The position numbers were made by a program, and so were the translations under genes. The notes beneath the pieces are model-generated. The model had not been told where the DNA came from, searched no databases, and saw only the letters and a list, made by a program, of their open reading frames with translations. Source: Trifolium pratense (taxonomy: Eukaryota; Streptophyta; Magnoliopsida; Fabales; Fabaceae). From it: a stretch of DNA of 64,000 nt. Below, in pieces: positions 25,499 to 34,865 of this stretch (positions within the stretch are counted from its first letter, which is position 1; every line of letters starts with the position of its first letter). The stretch is taken from the NCBI RefSeq assembly GCF_020283565.1, contig NC_060060.1, forward strand, positions 72,587,257 through 72,651,256. Direction: 5' to 3'.

Positions 25499-27770
25499 AA
25501 TCAGAAGTGACCATGGTAAGGAGTTTGAAAACTCTAAATTTGCTGATTTTTGTGCTGCTGAAGGAATAATTCATGAATTTTCTTCACCAATTACACCTCA
25601 ACAAAATGGTGTGGTTGAAAGAAAGAATAGAACCTTACAGGAATCTGCTAGAGTAATGTTGCATGCCAAAAATGTTCCTTACAAGTTCTGGGCTGAAGCC
25701 ATGAATACAGCATGTTACATTCACAATAGAGTAACATTAAGAAAAGGTACTGCTACAGCACTATATGAACTATGGAAGAATAGGAAGCCTACTGTGAAGT
25801 ATTTCCATGTGTTTGGGTCAAAATGTTATATTTTGGCAGATAGAGAACCTAGGAGAAAATTGGACCCCAAAAGTGATGAGGGGATATTTTTAGGTTACTC
25901 AACCAACAGCAGAGCCTACAGGGTTTTTAACTCCAGAACAAGAACTATGATGGAATCAATTAATGTTGTTGTTGATGATAGTGATACAACAAGTGCAGAT
26001 CCAGCTGAAGAGACAGATGTCATAACACCTGTCCCAACACCTGATGATGATCAAACTGAACCTGAACCTGATCAACATTCTGAATCTACTACAGAGGTTC
26101 CTAGACCAAACAAGGGACCATCTACCAGAACACAGAAGAATCATCCTCTGGAACTTGTCATTGGAAATCCAAATCAAGGAATTGCAACAAGAAGATCAAA
26201 AGAAGCAATCTCCAATTCATGTTTCATATCAAAGATAGAACCAAAGAATGTTAAAGAAGCTTTGACTGATGAATACTGGATCAATGCTATGCAGGATGAA
26301 CTAACTCAGTTCAAAAAAAGTGAGGTATGGGATCTAGTACCTAGACCAGATGGTATAAATGTTATTGGTACAAAGTGGGTGTACAAGAACAAAACTGATG
26401 AAAATGGTGACATTACTAGAAATAAAGCCAGACTTGTAGCACAAGGATACACCCAGATAGAAGGAGTAGACTTTGATGAAACTTTTGCTCCAGTTGCTCG
26501 CTTGGAGTCCATAAGATTACTCTTGGCGGTGGCATGCATTTTAAAGTTCAAGCTATATCAAATGGATGTAAAAAGTGCATTCCTAAATGGCTATCTAAAT
26601 GAAGAGGTATATGTTGAACAACCAAAAGGATTTGTAGATCCAAGCTTTCCTAACCATGTTTACAAACTAAAGAAAGCACTCTATGGATTGAAACAAGCCC
26701 CTAGAGCATGGTATGAAAGACTGACTGAATTCCTTGTCAGCCATGGATACAAGAAGGGTGGAAATGATAAAACCCTATTTGTAAGAGAAGAGAAAGGGAA
26801 GCTAATGATAGCTCAGATATATGTGGATGATATTGTATTTGGTGGAATGTCGCGACAAATGGTGGAACATTTTGTGCATCAAATGCAATCTGAATTTGAA
26901 ATGAGTCTTGTAGGTGAGCTAACTTATTTTTTAGGTCTTCAGGTCAAACAAATGGAAGACACCATATTTATCTCTCAAGAAAAATATGCAAGAAACATTG
27001 TGAAGAAATTTGGAATGGAAGGTGGTAGTCACAAAAGGACACCTGCACCTACACACTTAAAGCTTACCAAGGATGAGAAAGGGGTTGATGTGGATCAAAG
27101 TCTCTATAGAAGTATGATTGGGAGCTTGCTATATCTCACAGCTAGCAGGCCTGATATCATGTTTGCAGTTGGTGTTTGTGCAAGATATCAATCTGAACCC
27201 AAGATGAGTCATCTGACTCAAGTAAAGAGAATCTTCAAATATGTCAATGGAACATGTGGATATGGAATTTTGTACTCTCATGGTAATGATTCTACCTTAA
27301 TTGGATATTGTGATGCAGATTGGGCTGGAAGTGCTGATGATAGAAAGAGCACCTCTGGTGCATGTTTCTTCTTGGGAAACAATCTAGTATCTTGGTTTAG
27401 TAAGAAGCAGAATAGTGTGTCTCTATCAACAGCTGAGGCAGAATATATAGCAGCTGGGAGTAGTTGCTCTCAATTGTTATGGATGAGACAAATGTTGAAG
27501 GAGTATAGTGTTGAGCAAGATGTCATGACACTTTACTGTGACAATCTGAGTGCTATAAACATTTCTAAAAATCCTATTCAACATAGTAGGACTAAGCATA
27601 TTGATATACGCCATCATTTTATAAGGGAGCTTGTAGAAGAAAAAATTGTTACACTTGAGCACATTGCATCTGAAGAACAGTTAGCAGACATTTTTACTAA
27701 AGCGTTGGACGCAAGCCAATTTGAAAATTTAAGAGGCAAACTTGGAATTTGCCTTTTTGAAGACAAATAG
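25499..27770 (+). CDS. pol: Sirevirus Pol, C-terminal half: integrase, reverse transcriptase, RNase H
   Basis: Continuation of the pol frame after the nested element. Integrase resumes with its second catalytic Asp in RSDHGKEF (codon 25509) and the Glu in [12 protein letters not shown] (codon 25617). The Copia reverse transcriptase follows from [14 protein letters not shown], with the YVDD active site at 26820-26831. RNase H shows [15 protein letters not shown] and CDNLSAI, and the protein ends ADIFTKALD...[13 protein letters not shown] at 27770. No stop or frame break is present in this half, so before the nested insertion the element had a complete polymerase. The envelope-like frame follows at once. 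Confidence 0.94.
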
Positions 27771-27968
27771 CAGTTACAGTATGTAATGCGTGTAACTACC
27801 TCTCATCACTTAAAGTTACACGCTAATCAAGGAAGTTTTCATTCAACTTCCCACAACCTCCATCAACCACAATCATTACTTTTCATTTATTCTCTCTCTC
27901 ACGCTCAAAAACTCTCCATCTTCCTTATCAACATTTCTCCTTTTCTCAGAAAATTTCACTTCCAAATT

Positions 27969-30029
27969 ATGTCTAACTCTGCTAAATCTTCACCAACAAA
28001 GACAGATGCTGCTCCATCGCTACAAAAGGTGGTAATCGATGCTGTTCCTCTCAACACCATACCTTCCATAAGTCCAACTATGAGGAGAAAATCAGTTGCG
28101 AAGAAGGAAAAATCATCACGAACAAGCACAAATCCTTCATCTCCCTCCTCTTCAATTAAGAAAACGAAGAAGAAGAGCAAGAAATCGCGAACTGAATCGA
28201 GAAGGTCCTATACAATGTCTGAACTGCATGTTGATCCTCTGCCATCAAGTGATGTTCCTACTCCTGTCGTTGATGCTAGAGAGGACGATGTTGACACATC
28301 TGGTAAGAATTCACTTAATCAAAACTCTGATGTTCCAAATTCTGTTGAAAACCTAGGTTTAGAGAAACCTACTGTGACTGATAATTTGGGGAAAAGTGCT
28401 CCTAACTCCCCTATTGCTGTTGATACTAATGTTGATGCTACTACTGAGATCAATGTTGATGTTACTACTGAGTCTCCCACAAAAACTGGTGCTGAGACAC
28501 ATGTTATGCCAAGTGCTGCAACACATGGCGCTGCGCCAAATGTGGTGCCAGATGTTACCACATCTTTGGCACAAGAAAATCTGGTGGACTATTCTGAGTC
28601 TGATGAGAGTCCCCAACCTAAGGATGCTGATAAAGAGACTGTTCCTGACAAGGTTGTCAATGAAGATCCTGATGTTGTAATTGTAAATGAAACCACTGTT
28701 TGTGATAAGGCTGTTCCTACAAATTCTGAGGCTAGTGTGGCTAGGAGGACTAGAAGTAGGGCTGGTAAAGCTGTAGAGGCTACTAACACACCTGTCCAAA
28801 CTCCCAAACCATCTAGGGCTGAAAAAGTTACTGGTAAAAAGCCCCTATATGGACCTCCAAAACCTGTAAGTAAGGTGGTTACTAGAACTGAGACTAGGAA
28901 AAGGAAGGCTCCACCAACTAGTGATTCTGATTTTGAGCCAGAGACAGATGTTGCTGCATCTGGCAGCACATCTAGGAAGAGTATAGGAAGGAAGAAGGTT
29001 CCTCAAACTGTTCCCTATGCTCCTTTGGATAATGTCTCATTTCATCTGGAGAATGGGTCTGCAAGATGGAAGTATGTATATCACAGGAGGTTAGCCCTGG
29101 AAAGGAATTTGAAGAATGATATTCTTGAATGTCCAAGTGTTGTTGAAGCTCTTGAGTATGCTGGATTAATGAAAACTGTGGTTGGGTTGGACAAGTGCTA
29201 TGACAGGCTTGTCAAAGAATTTTTGATTAATGTGGCTGCAAACTGTAATGATCCAGCAAGTCCTGAATATAGGCAGGTATTTGTTCGTGGGAAGTGTGTT
29301 CAATTCTCTCCAACGGTGATCAACCAATATTTGCAAAGGGATTCTGATGAGGTGGCTCCTCTTAAAGTCACAGACAATGAGGTCTGCAAGGTCCTCACAG
29401 GTGGCAGGATCAAGGTATGGCCAAGCAAGGCAAAGTTGGCTGCAACTTCTCTCTCTCCATTTTATGCTGTTTTGAATAGGATAGCTGCACACAATTGGGT
29501 CCCTACAACCCATTCAGGTGATGTAGCCAGAGGATTGGGAAAATTCATATATGCTGTGGGTACCAAGGCCAAATTTGATTATGGATCTTATTTCTTTCAA
29601 GAAACTTTAAGTCATGCTCTGACTTATGCTGTTGAAAAGCCAGTTGCTCTCCCTACTCTGCTATGCAATATCATCCTTGAGCAACACCCAGATATACTAA
29701 GAAGTACTGATGTTCCTTGTAAAAGGAAAGGGGTGTTGGTGATTGAGCAGAGGCTGCTGGATGGGACAAATGTTGCAGCAGGTGTTGGCACATCTGTCCA
29801 GGCTGGTGTACTTTCAAGGAAGCAGATGATTGCTGATCTTACTGAGACTAGCAGAGCCCTTGAGGCAAGAAAATTGAAAATTGATCGTGTGATTGAGGCA
29901 CTGAAGGCTGAGGAGGCTGCTGAGACTGTTGAGGGTGAGCCTAATGAACAAGAAGGAGAAGGAACTAGTGACTCTGAGGATGGCTCTGAGGATGTGATGG
30001 AGGACTCTGATGAAAGTTCTTCAATATGA
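27969..30029 (+). CDS. Sirevirus envelope-like protein
   Basis: An intact frame of 686 codons from MSNSAKSSP (27969), about 200 nt after pol; the frame is open further upstream to 27786 but that part looks like leader. Such third genes after pol mark Sireviruses and were called envelope-like in SIRE1. The N-terminal half is Ser/Thr/Pro-rich and has a basic cluster (KKTKKKSKKSR) that could be a nuclear signal. Residues about 350-590 hold the conserved domain often annotated as putative plant transposon protein (HLENGSARWKYVYHRR, VFVRGKCVQFSP, GDVARGLGKFIYAVG). The last 90 residues are heptad-like then strongly acidic. I see no clear signal peptide or transmembrane segment, so a viral envelope role is doubtful. 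Expression would need splicing or internal initiation. Confidence 0.85.
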   Translation: MSNSAKSSPTKTDAAPSLQKVVIDAVPLNTIPSISPTMRRKSVAKKEKSSRTSTNPSSPSSSIKKTKKKSKKSRTESRRSYTMSELHVDPLPSSDVPTPVVDAREDDVDTSGKNSLNQNSDVPNSVENLGLEKPTVTDNLGKSAPNSPIAVDTNVDATTEINVDVTTESPTKTGAETHVMPSAATHGAAPNVVPDVTTSLAQENLVDYSESDESPQPKDADKETVPDKVVNEDPDVVIVNETTVCDKAVPTNSEASVARRTRSRAGKAVEATNTPVQTPKPSRAEKVTGKKPLYGPPKPVSKVVTRTETRKRKAPPTSDSDFEPETDVAASGSTSRKSIGRKKVPQTVPYAPLDNVSFHLENGSARWKYVYHRRLALERNLKNDILECPSVVEALEYAGLMKTVVGLDKCYDRLVKEFLINVAANCNDPASPEYRQVFVRGKCVQFSPTVINQYLQRDSDEVAPLKVTDNEVCKVLTGGRIKVWPSKAKLAATSLSPFYAVLNRIAAHNWVPTTHSGDVARGLGKFIYAVGTKAKFDYGSYFFQETLSHALTYAVEKPVALPTLLCNIILEQHPDILRSTDVPCKRKGVLVIEQRLLDGTNVAAGVGTSVQAGVLSRKQMIADLTETSRALEARKLKIDRVIEALKAEEAAETVEGEPNEQEGEGTSDSEDGSEDVMEDSDESSSI

Positions 30030-30792
30030 TTTCTGATGTTTCCTTATATTTGGTTCTGGTGTACTTTTGGTGTGTCTTTATTGTTGTTTCTTTTATGGGC
30101 AAGGCCCTGGATTTCTAGCACCTGTGTGTGCTCTATGGTCTGTAATATTTGCACCCTGACACTTCTATTTCCTATGCATGATGTTTGTCTAAATTGTGGC
30201 TAAAAAGGGGGAGTAGTGTGTGTGTGTAACAAGTGTGAAGACAGATGTTCTCACATCTGGTGACTGTGTTTGTGTTTTTTTTCGTATGCTCGTATTGAGG
30301 GGGAGTAGTGAATATTCTTTCTCTATCTGGTGATTGCATGAATTCAGGGGGAGTGTGAGTGATAATATCTCTTGATCGCCTGAATATATTTGACGACAAA
30401 TGTTGTGCCAATTGTTATGGCACCTGACTAATGAGTCCACTATCCACTATGACTGAGAATTTATTTTTCTCAGAAGTTTATGGGAATTTATTTTTCCCTG
30501 TTGTTCTTATGATGAATGGATGCGCGTTAAACTATTAGGAGTTTATTTCTCCTATTTCTTTGCATCTACTATGGGAGTTTATTTCTCCCTTGTGTTGTTA
30601 CATGAGGCTAGTTGTTCTTATTCCGCTGTTGCATTGCCTCTGATGCTACTTATTTCTTTTGGAAGTAGTTTTATTATGTGTTACTTTCTTTCCTAGTTGT
30701 GTGATCATGTTGACTCGAAGGAAAGGTAATACTGTATCTCTCTATATACTGGTCTAATATTGTTTTAGCCAAAATTTGCCAAAGGGGGAGAT
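30030..30792 (+). other. 3' region with multiple polypurine tracts (outer element)
   Basis: GGGGGAG tracts near 30207, 30299, 30350 and 30785; the last (AAAGGGGGAGAT, ending 30792) primes plus-strand synthesis next to the 3' LTR. Non-coding otherwise. A perfect CAGATGT...ACATCTG palindrome lies at 30242-30259. Confidence 0.85.
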
Positions 30793-31832
30793 TGTTGGTT
30801 TTTTGTATATTGGCTACATTTTGCAAAAACATATTTTAGCCAAGTGTTGAGACAAGTGTGCTGACCCCAAGTGTTGTGACAAATGTTGGGACACTTTGGA
30901 ACAACACCTGACTCTGTTCTGCGCGTGCCAGCTGGATGTTATTATTTTCTACTCAATCTTTTGAAGATTTGTTTGAAGAATTATTTCAAGGTTTCTTACA
31001 GAGGAAGGCGCACGTGTTTAATGTGTTTCATGAGGCAGCCAAACCCTAGTTTTATTTTCCAAAGGAATTATATTTTTGGAAAATATATTTTTGCGGTTCA
31101 AAAATATAACTATTGTTTTCAAAAATATATCACTGCTGCCGCAATTCTAGAAGCCCTAATTTTGTCTTGAAGCCCAAGTCATTCTACTGCTATAAATACG
31201 AAGGCAAGCATATGGTTTCAAGTATCTAAAATCGTGTTCTTACAAAGCGTGTGTTTTAGGGATTTTAGAGTGTTAATTGTGAGCCTTTCTTGTGTCTCAT
31301 TGATGCAAGCTTAGGACCTGAGTGTTATTGAGTTGTAAGTGTGAACTTCTCCTAAGCTTTGAAGTACGGAGATTGTTCTATTGTGTTGTGTGGTTTACTC
31401 GCAAGCTTTTAAGCAAGAGTGAATCCTAGTTTCTTAGGAGTGTGTCTCCACCTGTTGTGATCGTGGAATTGAATAGCAGCGCTGTCTGTGTTGCTAAGGT
31501 GGGAATTGGGACGGGGTCTCATATCTAGGAGTTCCTAGGTAGAAGGGTCATTGGGTAGTGATTAAGTGAGAAGTTGTAAACGGGTGAGTTTAGCTTCGAA
31601 GTAATACTGCTGATAGTGGACTTCATTCCTGGATTGGTATCCCCCAGAGTAGGCTTTAGGCTGAACTGGGTTAACAACTCTCTTGTGTTATTTACTTTAC
31701 TGTTCGTATTGTTTTATGTTATTTGCTCTGTTTATAGACAAGTGTTGGCGCACCTGTAACAACATCTGTCTACAACAGACAAGTGTTGATACACTTTGAT
31801 CAACACCTGTCCACTGTGTGCCAGGAATTTCA
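30793..31832 (+). repeat. 3' LTR of outer Sirevirus
   Basis: 1040 bp, two substitutions from the 5' copy, followed by target duplication AATGT. Confidence 0.97.
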
Positions 31833-31837
31833 AATGT

Positions 31838-32575
31838 GAAAATAAGGTAGGGCTGCAGATGTGCTGACAAAATCAATGAGCTGCATTTCAATGTTAATCT
31901 TATCATTTGTCCACTTTCTAACTAAAAATGATTATTATTTTGTACATATTTTTTTTTTTTAAAAATTTCTAACTAAAAAGGATATAATTTTGTAAGTTTT
32001 TTTTAAAGTGCTTAGTTTTGTAGTTATTTTTGGAGATGAAGTTGTTGAACCTACATATAGGTTCAAAGATAGCTATAACAATAATCACCATGCAAAGAAA
32101 ATAGACAAAATAGGATAAACAAATTCACATCAGAAAGAAAGGAAATAGATAGATGCTTGCCTTATTTAAAAAAATAACAAATCTGAAAACTAAAAATAAA
32201 ATAAAATAAAATTCAGAAGTAATGATTATCATTGCCAACTCCCTCTGTTTCCAAAAACCCAACTGACTCAGCTACTGTACACCATCAACGATATGGATAT
32301 GGCCTTCCACCTCTCAATCTTTTTTTGGTTCTGATATGACCATTTTTTTGTGACTATTTGTGTGTGTAGGAAGAACATATTTTGTTGCTCTTTGTAAATG
32401 GTGTAATTGGTAAAGTTACCATCAATTATTCCAACAAAAAAATAAAAGTACTCGACAAATTAAACGTAGTATTCAATAAATTAAAGTATTTTATTAATCT
32501 TTTAATTTTTTATGTTTTTTTAAATGTAGTATTCGATAAATTAAGCGTGTGTTTGGTTCTGCGGCGGAGAGAATT
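31838..32575. other. Non-coding sequence between outer Sirevirus and chromovirus remnant
   Basis: AT-rich. It includes an imperfect direct repeat (GTAGTATTCAATAAATTA near 32466 and GTAGTATTCGATAAATTA near 32526) and ends in GTGTTTGGTTCTGCGG, a MITE-like start cut by the next LTR. No gene seen. Confidence 0.5.
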
Positions 32576-33344
32576 TGTAACGACCCAATTTTCATATTAT
32601 TATTTTTATGTGTTAAAATATTTTATTTAACGTGGCATTTTAATTAAGTTAATAACTTGAGTTATTTATCGAGTACTTTAGTTATTAGGCGAGTAGAGTG
32701 AGTTAACGTGTAATTGGGCCAAGCCAATTGGGCTTGAGGCCCAATGGGCCTTGTGTGGGTGTGGAGCGCCCATATGGGCATAGTGAGGGAAGAGAGAATT
32801 CATTTTCTCATGTTCTTGTGAGAGGAAGAGAGAAGGGAGAGCAAGAGGAGAGCTAGGGCAAGCTTGAGCTAGAGGAATCAAGAGCAAATCTCCGAGTTTT
32901 CTTCGAATCCAGGTAAGAGAGTAGATTTCATATTCGTGGGTGACTCGAGGAAGGGGAGAATGTCGATTTCTCCTCACCCGAACTTCCTCCACCCCATTTT
33001 CGTTTTAGTTTGGATGGATTTTCTTAATGGAAATCGATTCTAAGGTTCATAACATGTTTAACATGCTCTTATCATGATGTATGAACGAATCTAATGGTTA
33101 AAAACGAGATTTATAAAGGATTAAACTCAAGAACTTTGTGTTCTTGAGAGTTTTGAGTAAAAGTGTTAAATCTCTACTTTTTCGTAGTAAAAATGGTAGA
33201 TCGGTGAAATGAACCGTCCTTTTGTGTTTAGATATGTTTGTTGCACTTGAATACAAACTCATTTGGGGTTTATAACATGAAAAATGGGATTTTTGGGTGA
33301 TTTGGTGTAGAAATCGCAAGTTTTGAACTGTCCTGACAGGAGGT

Positions 33345-33492
33345 GTTCGCTCAGCGAACGTGTGGCGAACAGCTCGCCACAGCTCGCTGCAGCTCGCCAC
33401 GAGCAGGTGAGCCACTGGTGTGGTTCGCTGAAGCTCGCTGAGCCTTCGCTTAGCGAACAGCTCGCTATAGCTCGCTAAGGTTCGCTTAGCCA
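33345..33492. repeat. Cluster of TTCGCT/AGCGAA short palindromes
   Basis: Repeated inverted hexamers, for example GTTCGCTCAGCGAAC at 33346, TTCGCTTAGCGAAC near 33446, and many AGCTCGC(C/T) variants. The same design occurs at 45499-45662 and 52173-52336 in the intact element and, weaker, at 35628-35740. Confidence 0.85.
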
Positions 33493-33785
33493 CCGTGACA
33501 GCACAGCACTTTGCTGTTTTGGAATTTGAATGGCTTTGAGGGTTCTAACATGTTATATTATGTATGTTAATTGTTGTAATAGACATGTATGATTATAATA
33601 TGGATAATGAACATATTGTATGAGATTAATTGAGTAATCTTAGAGAATAAATATGATTGTGATGATCATGAATATGTGTTAGGAGTATGACTTAATCTTA
33701 TACTTTTGTGATGATGTATGCAATTGGATTATGTGTGTGTATCTTGTTTTGGAAGATGATTATTGATGATGTTTGTTTAAATGTC

Positions 33786-34080
33786 AAAGAAGTATATTAA
33801 GGTGTTAATCAACTTAACAAAGAAGGATATTAGAGTATGTTATTCTAATAAAGAAGGATATTAAGGTATAGTGTTATCTTAATAAAGAAGTAATGTTGGA
33901 TAGTGTTCCACATTAGTAAATGAAGAGCTTAATGCTATAGATTGTGAGTGAATTCATGAAATACATACATGCATTCATGAATATATGTGATATTGGATAT
34001 TCCAATAAAGAAGGATATCGGATTATATTTATCCGATAAAGAAGGATATTAGAGGTGAGATACTCTAATAAAGAAGATGG
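33786..34080. repeat. Array of variable hairpins separated by AAAGAAGGATA linker
   Basis: A near-constant linker AAAGAAGGATA (33819, 33850, 34007, 34038; variants at 33786 and 33884) alternates with short inverted repeats whose arms differ from unit to unit: TTAAGGTG/CAACTTAA, TTAGAGTA/TATTCTAA, TTAAGGTA/TATCTTAA, TAATGTTGGA/TTCCACATTA, ATTGGA/TCCAAT, TCGGAT/ATCCGA and TTAGAG/CTCTAA. Most mismatches are G-T type. One degenerate stretch (33916-33990) interrupts the series. Confidence 0.8.
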
Positions 34081-34853
34081 TACCACATGCATTAGATATG
34101 TCTAGGGGACATAGCATGAAGATTGTGGCATTAGATTGCATTAGGATATGTGTACATTATTTGATATTTGATATGTGACACATATGTTTGGAATTTGTGA
34201 TATTTGTCTATGTGTGTTAGACTTGTTGTATGTGTTGATTGTCCGATGATTTTAAATGTAATTGGCTTCAATATCTTGTGAATTATGATTGATATTTGAT
34301 TATAACTTGTGTAGCTTATAATTAAATGAAGTTAATGATGTATGCTTATAAATGAAGTATGAGTACAATTAGGTTATAACTCCTAATTTGATGTGATTAA
34401 TGAAGTATATGCATGAGTTAGACTATGTATGATTTGTGATGAAGTGTTTAAGTATCATTTACTTACACTTGTATATTTTTGAGTATGTTATCTAACTCTC
34501 TTTTATGTGTTATGTGCTGGACCGTTGGGGGTCCAGATCTTACAGGTTATGTGTGTTTCGATGTCGAGTCGTTGGTGAAGCTCCGCTCTGATTGTGACAC
34601 GGGAAAGGGTTTTATATTGTATATAAAGTCTATTGTCTAGGTTGTTTTGTATAATCAATAAATACATTATTTGATTCAAAGATTTGTATAAACACTGTTT
34701 TTACTAATTAATTACATTAGTATTATTTTGATAGAGGAGTGTAATACTCGAACCGATATTCTATAACTTAAATTGCAATTTTCCGTTGCGTATTTTGTAA
34801 AAGATTTAATAAAGGTAGAATTACATTAAAATAATGGGTTTGGGTGTTACAAT

Positions 34854-34865
34854 TGGTATCAGAGC
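34854..34865 (+). other. Primer-binding site of decayed chromovirus
   Basis: TGGTATCAGAGC two bases after the LTR end. Confidence 0.85.

Larger units (their letters stand above)
14097..31832 (+). mobile_element. Sirevirus-type Copia LTR retrotransposon (family 1, outer element)
   Basis: Two 1040-bp LTRs (14097-15136, 30793-31832) with TG...CA ends, target duplication AATGT (14092-14096, 31833-31837), a tRNA-Met primer site, gag, pol, an envelope-like gene and several polypurine tracts. The gene order protease, integrase, reverse transcriptase, RNase H is Copia. The extra gene after pol and the repeated GGGGGAG tracts are Sirevirus hallmarks. Two differences were seen between the LTRs on reading (C/T near 14273/30969; T/C near 15080/31776), so the insertion is recent. 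A second Sirevirus sits inside its integrase. Confidence 0.96.
32576..34851 (+). repeat. 5' LTR of decayed chromovirus
   Basis: 2276 bp. It contains a purine-rich possible leader exon ending CAG with GTAAGAG (near 32911), the TTCGCT palindrome cluster, the hairpin array, and the GGTACCACATGCATTAG block shared with the intact element. Confidence 0.85.

Noticed and set aside
27786..27968. Upstream start of the envelope-like protein
   Set aside because: The first 61 codons read as leader-like sequence and the counterpart in other copies is non-coding; the ATG at 27969 was preferred.
31838..31925. Possible end of a LINE RNase H (AADVLTKSMS-like reading)
   Set aside because: Too short, no other RNase H motif nearby, and the sequence left of the Sirevirus that should continue it shows none.
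33786..34080. CRISPR-like array (constant repeat, variable spacers)
   Set aside because: The linker is only about 11 bp, units are irregular, spacers are themselves palindromes, and the context is a plant LTR; no cas gene is present.
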